Notes: generated by a model not told the origin, from the sequence alone. A stretch of DNA of 64,000 nucleotides from Candidatus Panguiarchaeum symbiosum (GCA_024720975.1 JANJXX010000001.1:250811-314810); one strand, 5' to 3'. Shown: positions 1 to 10,182, counted from the stretch's first letter. A program made the numbers and translations.

Positions 1-1
1 A

Positions 2-133
2 GATTTAATTACTAGAACGCTTAGAAGCGTAGCTAAGAGAGACGTGATAGTAGGTAAATACGCAGATATAGCGTACATCCGCATGATTAATGGAGTAAAA
101 GAATGCAAAATCGAAACCATTGCATTGTTGTAG
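2..133 (+). CDS. C-terminal fragment of an unidentified protein, truncated by the window edge
   Basis: Frame 2 open from window start to TAG at 131-133: DLITRTLRSVAKRDVIVGKYADIAYIRMINGVKECKIETIALL*. Confidence 0.4.
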   Translation, partial: DLITRTLRSVAKRDVIVGKYADIAYIRMINGVKECKIETIALL

Positions 134-147
134 CAGAGAGAGGCTAA

Positions 148-780
148 TTATTCCTCTTCCGGCCTAGCACCAGGTTTTACTGTAACTCCCATTTCCCTTA
201 GGAAAATTATTACATCTTCTCTAGTTAATCTGTGTCTTAATGGAATCTTACTAGTTTTCAGTCTTCGCCTCATAACACGATATCCGTTTCGACAGAATGT
301 AACACAAACATCAAAGCCTATTGTGCCGAGTTCGGGAATATACTTAACTCCAGGTATTTCGATGTGCTCTTTAACACCGAAGGAAAAGTTGCCATATTTG
401 TCTATTTGTTCTTCATAAACTGTGTAATCGATAACTTTCATTAGACGCTTTAGCCATTGATATGCCTCTTCACCACGGAGAGTTAATTTCCAACCATGAG
501 TTTTTCCACGTCTTATGCCCCATGTATGTATTGTTTTTTTAGCCCTCACTAGAGCTAACTTTTTGCCGAAAATTCCTTCTAGTATAGTCTTAGCGCGTTC
601 TAATTTCGATTCATCTGGACCACACGAGTAATTTATTACCACTTTCTCAAGGCGTGGTATTAGGTTGGGATTTGGGTATCTATCCTTATACTTTTTTATA
701 ATAGCTTCGGTTATCTCGCTGAGACTTTTAGCCAACGTCACCTCTTTCTTCTCTTCTACCCTTCTAGCTCTCTTGCTCAT
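148..780 (-). CDS. rpl5: Ribosomal protein uL5
   Basis: NPNLIPRLEKVVINYSCG...GIRRGKTHGWKLTLRG...ITLRR-type uL5 core; internal ATG at 780 (MSKRARRVEE) preferred to the ORF start at 828, which overlaps the eS4 stop. Confidence 0.9.
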   Translation of the reverse strand: MSKRARRVEEKKEVTLAKSLSEITEAIIKKYKDRYPNPNLIPRLEKVVINYSCGPDESKLERAKTILEGIFGKKLALVRAKKTIHTWGIRRGKTHGWKLTLRGEEAYQWLKRLMKVIDYTVYEEQIDKYGNFSFGVKEHIEIPGVKYIPELGTIGFDVCVTFCRNGYRVMRRRLKTSKIPLRHRLTREDVIIFLREMGVTVKPGARPEEE

Positions 781-793
781 CAGAATCACCAAA

Positions 794-1552
794 CTATGGT
801 AAAGATATTTCTGGGCGGTCTCTTCCAACGACTAGGATGTACCTAAGGCTCGTCGAAATTGTTTCTTCAGTTTGTGTTTTAATCATTGCCGTATGATACT
901 TTCTCATAAGTTGCTTAGATATCTTGAGAATTTTGCCATGTTCACCTGCATGAGCTCCGCCTACTATGAGGCCATAGGCGCCTTCTTCTAGTTTGAAGTG
1001 ATCGAGTATCTTTTGTTCAGGCAATGTTATTTTCAATGCATCCCAAGTTTTATATGTATCAAGTACCTTCTTTCTATCGTCTTCTTTACTCACCTTGAAG
1101 AGAATATTGCGACCATCCTCCAGATTTAACTGTATCCACCCATTGTTGACATAGCGCTTCCCAATAATTCTCACGATCTTTATATTTGCTTCTGTGGGGG
1201 CTATCTCGTGAAGAATTATTCTTCGCTTGTGTGGGAACACCCTCCAATATTTCTCAGCACCTTTTATGTACAGGACATCCATTATTCCCACTGGGAATTT
1301 ATAATCAGTAATCACGCGACCATCTACGTAGATAAGTCGCTGAGCTAAGATTTTACGAGCTTCTCGCAATGATTTAGCGTAATTCAAAATGTCCCGTAGA
1401 ATCACTGCTATCGGAATTGAATATTCCATTGGATGCGGTCCGGGACTGGGGCGTATGGTATACTTACCATGTCGACGCTTTCTTGATATCGGAAAGACCG
1501 GAGGGGCGGCCAGCCTTTTGATGTGACGAGTTCCACCTAGTTTCATGCACAA
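794..1552 (-). CDS. rps4e: Ribosomal protein eS4
   Basis: GTRHIKRLAAPPVFPISRKRRHGKYTIRPSPGPHPMEYSIPIAVILRD is a classic eS4 N-terminus. Confidence 0.95.
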   Translation of the reverse strand: MCMKLGGTRHIKRLAAPPVFPISRKRRHGKYTIRPSPGPHPMEYSIPIAVILRDILNYAKSLREARKILAQRLIYVDGRVITDYKFPVGIMDVLYIKGAEKYWRVFPHKRRIILHEIAPTEANIKIVRIIGKRYVNNGWIQLNLEDGRNILFKVSKEDDRKKVLDTYKTWDALKITLPEQKILDHFKLEEGAYGLIVGGAHAGEHGKILKISKQLMRKYHTAMIKTQTEETISTSLRYILVVGRDRPEISLP

Positions 1553-1563
1553 ATCACCTCAGA

Positions 1564-1971
1564 CTACTCTGTTTTCGTAGCTTCTTCACTTTTAGACACT
1601 TTCTTCCTTTCTATCATCTCCTTCCTTCGTGAATCAGAGAGATCAAGCTCAATTATTTTAACATTCCACGGATATATTGGGTAATATCTGGTAGCTCCTC
1701 CAGCACGCTTGATAGTAACCCCTTCAACGTACACTCTAAGCTTCTTTGGAAGGAGTTCCACGACCTTGCCTACTACGCCTTTGAATCTGCCCTTTTGAAT
1801 TATAACCGTATCTCCTTTCCTTATTGGAATCCTTTTTATGCCATACTTTTCCCTGGCCTCCTTGGTTAATGGTGCTACCATCATTTTGAGCCTCATATGA
1901 TGTGGAAGGTTGTATAAATATTTACGCATCTTTCTTGGCTGAGATGAAATTCTGGAATTTAGCTTCATCAA
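1564..1971 (-). CDS. rpl24: Ribosomal protein uL24
   Basis: SSQPRKMRKYLYNLPHHMRLKMMVAPL..IRKGDTVIIQKGRFKGVVGKVVEL KOW motif. Confidence 0.92.
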   Translation of the reverse strand: MMKLNSRISSQPRKMRKYLYNLPHHMRLKMMVAPLTKEAREKYGIKRIPIRKGDTVIIQKGRFKGVVGKVVELLPKKLRVYVEGVTIKRAGGATRYYPIYPWNVKIIELDLSDSRRKEMIERKKVSKSEEATKTE

Positions 1972-2032
1972 TATCCCCAGCGACTATGCGAATTCACATG
2001 ATTAAAATTTTTACTACAATAAAAGTAAAAGG

Positions 2033-2329
2033 TTATTCATCCAAAACCTCAAGCCAAGCCAACGGTATTAGCTGGTACTCACCAGTAGGCAAATAGCGAC
2101 ATATTGTTAGAGGAACTTTCTTCTTACTTATCTCCATTTTTGCGATCTGAATGGGATTCGATGAATCTATCATTTTCAATTCATCTTTCGAGAGGAAAGC
2201 GGGAGCTCCATATGCTATTTGAATGGCCCTAATGGCAACAAGTGTTGCGTATTCATATCTAGTGAGATGGGGTGGTCCAATAACGACGTGATTATCTGAA
2301 ATTCGTTTCTTGAGGGCCATAAAAATCAC
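2033..2329 (-). CDS. rpoK: DNA-directed RNA polymerase subunit K (Rpb6/omega family)
   Basis: GPPHLTRYEYATLVAIRAIQIAYGAPAF...IAKMEI..KKVPLTICRYLPTGEYQLIPLAWL. Confidence 0.88.
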   Translation of the reverse strand: MIFMALKKRISDNHVVIGPPHLTRYEYATLVAIRAIQIAYGAPAFLSKDELKMIDSSNPIQIAKMEISKKKVPLTICRYLPTGEYQLIPLAWLEVLDE

Positions 2330-2333
2330 CTAG

Positions 2334-3080
2334 TTACTTCTTGAATCCTAGCTCATGAAGGTACTGTAAGATTTCATTGAATTTATCAGGAAGCCTTTCC
2401 TTAACGAAATTTAGTATGTCCTCCACTTCGCCACTACTTGCAAATTTACAGTATATTCTTAGTGCTTTTTTAAGTTCCCCAACGGCACGGTTAGTTTCAC
2501 CCATCGTTACATATATTTCCGCAAGAAAGAGCAGTAACTCAGCGTATTGAGGATCATCACTTAAATTTGAATACTTTCCAACTAATTCAGTTAAAACACT
2601 TTCAACGCGTTTTATGTCAGTTTTTGCTATTTCTGGACCCCAGAGAATTAGGATGAATGCGATGTAGTATCTCAAAATGTCAAGTCTATTGTTACTTTCG
2701 AGCAGAAGCCTCTCAAAGTCACTGCGGATTCTTTCGAGCTCATCTAATAAGTCTCGCCCCTGTGCAAGTCCTAACTTTACCTTTTCCGATCTTAAGATCA
2801 ATTTATAGAGCGCATAGTCCGTTGAATTTTTGTCCTTGAGTTCCTCGTAGATTGAATCAAGCAATTCCATCGATTTATTCGAATCCCCAATTAGTGTATA
2901 AGCCCTTGCAAGTTGAATGAAGGCAGCAGATTTCTTTTTTGGATCCTCAATGGAATCCGCCAACTCAAGAGCGGCATCTAATGTGTACTTAGCTTTCAGA
3001 ATTTCGCCTTTCTTTGCCAACTCAATTGCATGACTAACAGCAATGACCAGTAGATTATAATTGGATAATTCGCTGCTCAC
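2334..3080 (-). CDS. TPR-like helical repeat protein
   Basis: Repeated helical pairs, e.g. GEILKAKYTLDAALELADSIEDPKKKSAAFIQLARAYTLIGD. Confidence 0.6.
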   Translation of the reverse strand: MSSELSNYNLLVIAVSHAIELAKKGEILKAKYTLDAALELADSIEDPKKKSAAFIQLARAYTLIGDSNKSMELLDSIYEELKDKNSTDYALYKLILRSEKVKLGLAQGRDLLDELERIRSDFERLLLESNNRLDILRYYIAFILILWGPEIAKTDIKRVESVLTELVGKYSNLSDDPQYAELLLFLAEIYVTMGETNRAVGELKKALRIYCKFASSGEVEDILNFVKERLPDKFNEILQYLHELGFKK

Positions 3081-3621
3081 GCGTTATCACTTGATCCTCA
3101 GTTAATTCATAAATGACTATTTGAAGGCACCTATCCTCAATAGTTATTTTTCCCCACGTAGGAATTTCGTAGCCGCCCGCTCCTCCCCAGACACCACAAA
3201 CCGAGCCTGGATTTAATATAATTGCATCATGGTACGCAAGTATAGCAGGACTATGTGTATGACCAGTGATTATGACCCTGGCGGATCTTTTCCTTGCAAT
3301 GCTTAATAATTGCTCGGGATCACCTCGGGGGTATATGCCGTGACCGTGGAATACACTAAACTTTATATCACCTATGGTGAAATCAGCCACCAATGGCAGT
3401 TTCATAGCGTCGCCCTCATCCATATTACCTCTCACGGCATAAACGTTTTTTGCTAGATGTCTTACAGAATCAAGCACGCTGTATATCACTAGATCGCCCG
3501 TTACGACCATTATATCAGGCCGCTCTTGTATAAGAAATTCGATAAATCTCTTTGGTAGCCTGTTTGATCGATAAGGAATATGAGAATCTCCCCAAAAAAC
3601 TATCTTCGTCAAAATGTCCAC
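3055..3621 (-). CDS. YfcE/MJ0936-type metallophosphoesterase
   Basis: WGDSHIPYR..VTGDLV..VRGNMD..FHGHG..ITGHTHSPA motifs; ORF extends to 3702 but GTG at 3621 is a better start. Confidence 0.8.
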   Translation of the reverse strand: MDILTKIVFWGDSHIPYRSNRLPKRFIEFLIQERPDIMVVTGDLVIYSVLDSVRHLAKNVYAVRGNMDEGDAMKLPLVADFTIGDIKFSVFHGHGIYPRGDPEQLLSIARKRSARVIITGHTHSPAILAYHDAIILNPGSVCGVWGGAGGYEIPTWGKITIEDRCLQIVIYELTEDQVITREQRIIQL

Positions 3622-3659
3622 CGGATGACTAGAAAAGTGAGAGTGATGAGTGAAAAATG

Positions 3660-4124
3660 CTATTGAGATTTGCCTTTGGGTGTCCATCCAAGTAATCTGC
3701 ACAAGGCTTCGAGGTATATAAATTTGTATTTGCCAGATTGCGGATCTATCATAGCATCTCTAATTGTTATTTTCTGAACATTTTTAAATTCATCTGGAAC
3801 GCCAATGTATACTTTAAGACGCCTGAATAATATTCTAGAACGTTTTCGCTTCCAATACGAAGGCAGCATCCCTCTTATTCTTCGCTTAAGAAATAGATCC
3901 GGGCGGACATTGTGGAATGGCCCCCTTCTCGGATTGGTTAGAGTTCTCAGTTCCATCCAGCTTCTCCACTTTTCGATTATTCTCTTTGGTTCACCAACGA
4001 AGACTGCCTTCTCTGCATTCACGATGATGACACTTTTATTTTCTAGGAGCATTTTTGCAACTCTAGTCGCCAATCGTCCAACTTTATGATTTGTCGCATC
4101 TATGAACACTGTATCAATACTCAC
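3660..4124 (-). CDS. rpl13: Ribosomal protein uL13
   Basis: FIDATNHKVGRLATRVAKMLL..VNAEKAV..GPFHNVRPDLFLKRRIRGMLP. Confidence 0.94.
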   Translation of the reverse strand: MSIDTVFIDATNHKVGRLATRVAKMLLENKSVIIVNAEKAVFVGEPKRIIEKWRSWMELRTLTNPRRGPFHNVRPDLFLKRRIRGMLPSYWKRKRSRILFRRLKVYIGVPDEFKNVQKITIRDAMIDPQSGKYKFIYLEALCRLLGWTPKGKSQ

Positions 4125-4134
4125 AGCGGCTCAC

Positions 4135-4512
4135 CTATAGCAGAATTTTTACGTTAGAGCCTTTTGGATTTCTCTCAATGAGTTCTTTGATACTCATTAC
4201 CGTTCCTCCAGCATCAAGTATCTTCTTTTTTGCCGTGTCGCTAAATGCAAATGCTGCAACGTTAACCTTGTGTTTTAATATTCCTGCGCCTAAGACTTTT
4301 CCGGGGACTAATACTGTGTCTCCTTCCTGTGTGTATCTGGATATTTTCGAAATATTGACTTGCGCTCTTAGCCTGCGAGGCTTTCCTAGTAGTTCCGCGG
4401 CGCGTCTCCATATACTAGCTTCATTTTCTCTCGCTTTCTTCTTCAGGAATTTGATTAGTGCAAGTAGTTGAACATTGGTTATCCTTTCATATCTGCGAGT
4501 CACGATCATCAC
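4135..4512 (-). CDS. rpl18e: Ribosomal protein eL18
   Basis: WRRAAELLGKPRRLRAQVNISKISRYT..VLVPGKVLGAGIL..VNVAAFAFS. Confidence 0.93.
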   Translation of the reverse strand: MMIVTRRYERITNVQLLALIKFLKKKARENEASIWRRAAELLGKPRRLRAQVNISKISRYTQEGDTVLVPGKVLGAGILKHKVNVAAFAFSDTAKKKILDAGGTVMSIKELIERNPKGSNVKILL

Positions 4513-4541
4513 CGTGCCTTAGAGGTACTTTTGGATTTTAT

Positions 4542-4916
4542 TCAAGATATAAATAGCTTTATTTGGCTTGTTTCTTGCAATCGAGAAATTACTTTGTCGA
4601 GAAAAGATGCATCCAGGAGTTGAGCATTCCAATAGGAGGCCATTGGCTCAGATTCATCAATAAGGATTCTCAGATCCCAATTGCCAATTTCAAAAACATT
4701 CATTATAGCATATCTCATAGCTGCCGCTATAGGAATTACAAGAGGGCACAACGGTGATGTAGGTATCCACCTTATTTCGATTTTCTTGTGCTCTTCGTCA
4801 ACCGTTACTTCTTTTATCAGTCCCAAATCCACGACATTGATACCTATTTCTGGATCCTTAACTCTTTTCAGGGTCTCCATTATTTTTTGTTTTACTAGCT
4901 CCACCATTATAGTCAC
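4542..4916 (-). CDS. MIP18/DUF59-family Fe-S assembly protein
   Basis: MVELVKQKIMETLKRVKDPEIGINVVDLGLIKEVTVDE..WIPTSPLCPLV. Confidence 0.8.
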   Translation of the reverse strand: MTIMVELVKQKIMETLKRVKDPEIGINVVDLGLIKEVTVDEEHKKIEIRWIPTSPLCPLVIPIAAAMRYAIMNVFEIGNWDLRILIDESEPMASYWNAQLLDASFLDKVISRLQETSQIKLFIS

Positions 4917-4968
4917 GCATAATGAACTAGGATCTTAACCTGTTAAAAAAAGTCTCAATACTAAAAAG

Positions 4969-5886
4969 GTGCTTCAAACAATGAAAATAACTATCAAATC
5001 TGCAATATCGAAAATACTTTACGACAATCGGTTGGATCCCGCAGAATTTCGAGTAATTTTCAAGCATCAGGACGGTGAGTACTGGGACGTCCCTTTCAAT
5101 TACCTAAGATTCCAGGGAGGATTCTTTCAGTACTCTAACCTTGATACACTGTATCCCCTCCATAGAATCGTTGCTATATACTCTCTAGATGGAGGATATC
5201 TTGTAAGGCGCAAGTTTAATCCTGATCTAGTCGTGATTAAGCCACAAACAATAGAAATCACTCCAGGTATTCCCATAGAACAGCAGTACGACTCATTCAC
5301 TGTTGCAAGATTTGGGTGGCTCATTATTAGACATTTAGAGTCTATGCTATCAGACAAAAATGACGAGATTGATAGCATACTCGAGACTTTAGGCGAAATT
5401 GATGAATTGGGTACAGACGATTCTTACCTTGTTAGGAGTGGTTATTTTGCCGGAACAATAATCAGAGATAAAACGATAATACGTGGGGCTTCGCCCCTGA
5501 ATTTTCTTGAGATTAGAGATCACCTATATTTTCAGAGGGTGTATCTATTCGACGCTGATGATTTATTCATCATTCACGAAAAAATTGCATGCAGGACAAC
5601 ACCGACGAGGAGAGTAGAAAAAATGGATTCTATGAGTAGTTTTTCGTTTATTTTGAACATTGCTGAGAAGTACTCGTTACTAGCCGCAAATGGAAAGATA
5701 TTAACACTCGTAGACCAACAATCGAAAATGATCCTACCACCTAAATTAGCCAGCAAAATCGTTGGAACTCTGGGTGGCGATTCACTCCTTGCAGAATTTG
5801 AAGTTAGCCAGAAGCGCTGGATTTATCAGAGGAACAAACTGGCCCTTGTGGCTGACCATGACACTATAGTTTCATACATCGCCTAG
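4969..5886 (+). CDS. Protein with N-terminal DUF504/MJ1316-like domain and unknown C-terminal domain
   Basis: SAISKILYDNRLDPAEFRVIFKHQD..YPLHRIVAIYSLDGGYLVRR resembles the DUF504 ..PYHRI..I..DG pattern. Confidence 0.5.
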   Translation: MLQTMKITIKSAISKILYDNRLDPAEFRVIFKHQDGEYWDVPFNYLRFQGGFFQYSNLDTLYPLHRIVAIYSLDGGYLVRRKFNPDLVVIKPQTIEITPGIPIEQQYDSFTVARFGWLIIRHLESMLSDKNDEIDSILETLGEIDELGTDDSYLVRSGYFAGTIIRDKTIIRGASPLNFLEIRDHLYFQRVYLFDADDLFIIHEKIACRTTPTRRVEKMDSMSSFSFILNIAEKYSLLAANGKILTLVDQQSKMILPPKLASKIVGTLGGDSLLAEFEVSQKRWIYQRNKLALVADHDTIVSYIA

Positions 5887-5911
5887 AAAGCGTCCAAGCA
5901 ATTTACAATCA

Positions 5912-6478
5912 CTACTTGATGAACGTCCGTATGAACTCTATCATTAATTTCACAGCTTTGGCTCTGTGGCTGTGCATATTCTTCTCTGCGGTGCTCATCT
6001 CACCGAAAGTTTTCTGACTACCCTCCGGGATAAATATAGGATCAAACCCAAAGCCGAAATGCCCCCTAACCTCGTTGCTTATTTTACCCTTACATACACC
6101 TCTAAACACTTTGATTATTCCCCTAAAGCACAACGCTATTATGCTTCTGAATTCAGCATTTCTATTTGTTATTCCATTCATTAGCCTTAGTATGCCCTCA
6201 CAACCAATAGTCCTATAGACATAATTCGAATATGGACCTGGAAATCCTCTTAAAGCATCTATAAACAAACCTGCATCCTCTATAAAGAAGTCCACACGAA
6301 TCTCTCTGCTTAAGTTTTCTGCCGCAAAAAGGACTATTTCATCCAATGAATCCCCCTGTATCTCCAACTTCCTTATATTGCCAAGTGGCTCTAGTTGGAT
6401 GCCAGACTCAAGCTCCTTAACTAAAGCTAGCACCTCCTCAAATTTATGCCTATTACTAGTTACAAAGTAAAGCTTCAT
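5912..6478 (-). CDS. XTP/dITP diphosphatase (RdgB/HAM1 family)
   Basis: MKLYFVTSNRHKFEEVLAL..FIEDAGLFIDALRGFPGPYSNYV..FGFDPIFIPEGSQKTFGEM..EKNMHSHRAKA. Confidence 0.93.
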   Translation of the reverse strand: MKLYFVTSNRHKFEEVLALVKELESGIQLEPLGNIRKLEIQGDSLDEIVLFAAENLSREIRVDFFIEDAGLFIDALRGFPGPYSNYVYRTIGCEGILRLMNGITNRNAEFRSIIALCFRGIIKVFRGVCKGKISNEVRGHFGFGFDPIFIPEGSQKTFGEMSTAEKNMHSHRAKAVKLMIEFIRTFIK

Positions 6479-6963
6479 TTAACCACACCAGATCCAAGCT
6501 CCTTTTCTATGTCTAAAATCTCCTCATCATATGGGTTTAATTTTCTTGCTTTCTCTATCTCTTTTCTCGCTAAGTCCAAATTTCCCATTTCCAGCAAGAT
6601 TCTAGCCTTGAGGATCAAAATCTCATAGTCTTCATACTCTTCAAAGACCTGACGCAGTTCGTAAGCTTTATCAAGTGATTCCAAAGCTTCAGCAGGTCTG
6701 CCCATCTTGTGTAGAATCTTAGCTCGCAATACCCAAGCTTCAAAGAGTTTCGCATCGGAGTTTATTGTCTCTTCTATAGCCTCTAGGGCACTCTGCAGCT
6801 CTGACTCTTGAAAACATATCCATGCAAGGAGGAGCGTTGCTTTGGGATCTTTTCCCTTCTCAAGGATTCTTTTGACTATTTGTTTAGCTTCTTTAACTTT
6901 TCCTTGGAAGAATAAGGTGTACGCAAGTTCTACAGTCAACTTAAGGACCTTAAACAACCACAA
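6475..6963 (-). CDS. TPR repeat protein
   Basis: LLAWICFQESELQSALEAIEETINSDAKLFEAWVLRAKILHKMGRPAEALESLDKAYEL. Confidence 0.75.
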   Translation of the reverse strand: MWLFKVLKLTVELAYTLFFQGKVKEAKQIVKRILEKGKDPKATLLLAWICFQESELQSALEAIEETINSDAKLFEAWVLRAKILHKMGRPAEALESLDKAYELRQVFEEYEDYEILILKARILLEMGNLDLARKEIEKARKLNPYDEEILDIEKELGSGVVK

Positions 6964-7021
6964 TAAATCTAATTAAATAGATTACACAAATACTAAAGCA
7001 GCTAGTAGAACGTGAGTCGGA

Positions 7022-7561
7022 ATGACAAAAGAAATCCGCACTATACTTTTAGCACTATTTTTGCTGACAGCACTTGTGTTAACAGAGGTACATTCTCTGG
7101 AAGTTCTTATTGGGCACTCCTCCTTGAAGGATGTATACTATCAGGGGGAGGACTTAATAATCGATGTTTCAGTTTGGAACAATGGGACATCGGCGCTTAG
7201 AATAATTCACTTTAACTTGACAATCTGGAGAGTGGAAAAGCGCTACGATAGGTTGCGCAATGTAGAGCTAGTTTACAACTCAACAATAAAAAAGAACGAG
7301 ACGATATCACCAGGACAAATATACTCACTACGAATTCTTGTAACGGTCACATTTCAACCTGCACAGTATAATTTATCACTAGCGGTGGTAACTAGATTTG
7401 CTTTAGGAGCAGCAGGCGAAAGGGAGGATTATATTATACCCACATATCTGTTCTGGGTTAAGCCAACATTTGAAGTCCCCACGATAGTCTGGGCTATTGT
7501 CGTCGAAGTTGTCCTAATAGGGCTCGCCATTTACATCTATAGACGCCTAAGGGTATCCTAA
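7022..7561 (+). CDS. Secreted, membrane-anchored protein with Ig-like region
   Basis: N-terminal signal peptide (ILLALFLLTALVL), NG[TS]/N-x-S/T-rich beta region, C-terminal TM helix IVWAIVVEVVLIGLAIYIYRRL. Confidence 0.6.
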   Translation: MTKEIRTILLALFLLTALVLTEVHSLEVLIGHSSLKDVYYQGEDLIIDVSVWNNGTSALRIIHFNLTIWRVEKRYDRLRNVELVYNSTIKKNETISPGQIYSLRILVTVTFQPAQYNLSLAVVTRFALGAAGEREDYIIPTYLFWVKPTFEVPTIVWAIVVEVVLIGLAIYIYRRLRVS

Positions 7562-7649
7562 GCCACAACTAGCTCATATTCCTGAAATAATTTCTGCGCC
7601 TCACTGATGAATCCATTGCACTCTCATTGAGTTCCGATTAGGTCTCATT

Positions 7650-8540
7650 ATGTTAGAGTGCGCTATTAGTGCTATTTCTATGCTTAGGCAAAAACATGTT
7701 AAAGCTCTTAAGCTCTTATATCGCCTCCTACGTAGATATGAATATGTTCCTATACATGCCTTGGCCTCGAAATTGGGAATGAAAGCAGATACCACCCGAA
7801 AAATACTCGAATACTTAATGAACATGGAACTTATTGAATCTAGAAAGAGAGACTATGAAGGATATAAGCTTACTTGGTGTGGATTAGATACGCTTGCTCT
7901 TCATAAGCTACGGAACTTAATAGAGTTAAAGGAAATATCACATAGAATCAACGTTGGAAAAGAGGCGGACATCTACGCATGCCGCGGGATTGACGGTCGT
8001 CTCTATATTGTAAAGACTTATAGACTTGGTCGAACGAGTTTTAGCAAGGTTAAGGCTAAAAGACCCATTTATGAGACAACAGCCGGTTGGTTAGTCATGA
8101 GCTCCAAGGCTGCTAAGAGAGAGTTTCAAATATTAACAAAATTGTGGGAAGTTGGCGTCTCCGTTCCCAAGCCTATAGCACATGCATACCATATGATATT
8201 GATGGAATTTGTCCCTGGGCGCGAGTTATATAAGGCACGTCTTAAAAATCCGCTAAGCGTGTTTAGAACAATCATAAATGAAACTCTCAAGGCGTATACG
8301 AAAGCTGAAATCGTTCACGCAGATTTAAGTGAGTATAACGTTATTATTAATGAAGCCACAGAGGACATATGGATCATTGACTGGTCTCAGTGGTTACCAA
8401 GTGATCATTTGGAAGCTGAAAATTATTTTAGAAAAGACATGGAAAATATTGTTAAGTTTTTTCATAAAAAGTATAGAATTGACCTGAATACACTGCGAGG
8501 AATTTTAGAAGATACCATTAGAGCATTTGGTAAAGACTAG
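7650..8540 (+). CDS. Rio2 family serine kinase
   Basis: N-terminal wHTH, ISHRINVGKEADIYACRG..YIVKTYRLGRTSF..ADLSEYNVII..WIIDWSQW. Confidence 0.93.
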   Translation: MLECAISAISMLRQKHVKALKLLYRLLRRYEYVPIHALASKLGMKADTTRKILEYLMNMELIESRKRDYEGYKLTWCGLDTLALHKLRNLIELKEISHRINVGKEADIYACRGIDGRLYIVKTYRLGRTSFSKVKAKRPIYETTAGWLVMSSKAAKREFQILTKLWEVGVSVPKPIAHAYHMILMEFVPGRELYKARLKNPLSVFRTIINETLKAYTKAEIVHADLSEYNVIINEATEDIWIIDWSQWLPSDHLEAENYFRKDMENIVKFFHKKYRIDLNTLRGILEDTIRAFGKD

Positions 8541-10171
8541 GGCAGTATAGCAAGAACGTACTCCTGAATAAAGCGAATAATTATTGGTAGAAGACCTACT
8601 CTTCTTCTTTCAAATTCACGAAGAGAGAACTCTGTATATTCTCTTGCTCTCGCAATATCATGTTTCAATAATGCATCCGCGGCTACACCTAAGTACTCAA
8701 GTATCTGAAGCCTTATTGTCTCGGGAATATTTGCTTCGTAGGCATATTTTAATATGTAGTTGAGAACGAAACTCCCATCGCGCTTTTCTAGTAGATTCAG
8801 GAGAATTTCCTTTGCTGACTCTTCTAGTTGTTTTATGTTTATTGCTCTGAAATCCCTTATGATTTCATTTATAGCTCTATCTAAGCCTATTTCCTTGTAT
8901 ACCTCAGTGAGGTATGCCATGTTGTCCTTGTGAATCTTCACCTCTATTCCTATCATTTCTGTGGGTCGTAGTTCGTTTGCATATTTCTCAGCTAAGGAGG
9001 TAGGAATACTCTCGGGAAATTCATTAATGACAAACAAGAGACTTGAGGCAGAGTCTATTAGAAGCGGTGTTCGTATAATAGGATCAACCTTTGATAATTC
9101 ATCAAGGCAGTAACTTAAAAGTGCGCTCGTATAGTCAAAATCGCCATATTTAGCATAAATCCTTGAAAGTCTGTTGGCAATAAAAACCTCTGATGAAGAA
9201 TCCGTTTTTTGGAGATTAACTTTAATGTCATCGAGAAATGCTTGCACTTCCTTTCTATATCCAAATTTTAGGAGGATGTCTATTAGATCTGGTATTGTGG
9301 ACAGGAACTCCTTCTTGTATAAATTTTGAATTATCGATGATTTTATTTTCTTGCACAACGAGGATACCTCAGGCTGGTCTATTTTAGTCCCTCCAATAAG
9401 GTATATATGCAATGCATTTATCAACGCTCGTAGATGGTCTATTATTGATGTATCGGCCTGAACAAGCTGAAGTATCTGCTCTGCGAGCTCTTTTGTTTGG
9501 CCCTTGGTTTTATTAGCTAGCGCCAGAAACAATTCAGATAATATATATGCTTTCTTTTCCTTGGAGGCAAGAGGTAATAGGACTTTAACATCGATGCTTT
9601 CACCTTTTGCTATGGCCATCTTTACGAGTTTGACTATGGCTTCAACACGCTTGATCTCATAGGTTATTCTCTGAAGAAACTCTAAGGCTTTATTGAATCC
9701 ATAGAGTTCATATATAAAAGGTAATATCCTCGCTAGTGCTATTGAACGATCAGATCTATCTGGAATCTTTAGAGCGTACTCAATACTTTTATCTAAATAC
9801 TTCTTGGCCAGATCTTTATTATTTGCCCTCAGGAAAGCTTGAGACAGAATACCATATGCTAGCGCGGCATCAAAATCCCACTCGAATAACACATTAGCTT
9901 TCGAATCTATTTTGTTAGCAAGCTCAATAGACTTACTAATTTTATTCTGTGATAGGATTCCGGCTAATATTGCCAGTGTCATGCCCGATTCTTCCTTACT
10001 AAGAATGTCTTCACTTATGTGCTCTAACAATATCAATAAACCTGCCCATTTGATGTGCTCAAGTTCATCTGCAAGTTGCATTAAGATGAGTTTTTTCTTT
10101 CCTGCATCTTCTAGCTGATTGTACAATTTAACGAAGGTTGAAAGAATTTCTTCGTAAGCATTTGTTTCCAT
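8537..10171 (-). CDS. Large alpha-helical solenoid protein (TPR/HEAT-like), unknown function
   Basis: Repeated amphipathic helix pairs throughout 544 aa. Confidence 0.55.
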   Translation of the reverse strand: METNAYEEILSTFVKLYNQLEDAGKKKLILMQLADELEHIKWAGLLILLEHISEDILSKEESGMTLAILAGILSQNKISKSIELANKIDSKANVLFEWDFDAALAYGILSQAFLRANNKDLAKKYLDKSIEYALKIPDRSDRSIALARILPFIYELYGFNKALEFLQRITYEIKRVEAIVKLVKMAIAKGESIDVKVLLPLASKEKKAYILSELFLALANKTKGQTKELAEQILQLVQADTSIIDHLRALINALHIYLIGGTKIDQPEVSSLCKKIKSSIIQNLYKKEFLSTIPDLIDILLKFGYRKEVQAFLDDIKVNLQKTDSSSEVFIANRLSRIYAKYGDFDYTSALLSYCLDELSKVDPIIRTPLLIDSASSLLFVINEFPESIPTSLAEKYANELRPTEMIGIEVKIHKDNMAYLTEVYKEIGLDRAINEIIRDFRAINIKQLEESAKEILLNLLEKRDGSFVLNYILKYAYEANIPETIRLQILEYLGVAADALLKHDIARAREYTEFSLREFERRRVGLLPIIIRFIQEYVLAILP

Positions 10172-10182
10172 AGATTGAACAC

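Noticed and set aside
7590-7650. CTGATGA-like C box upstream of rio2
   Set aside because: No matching D/D' boxes at proper spacing
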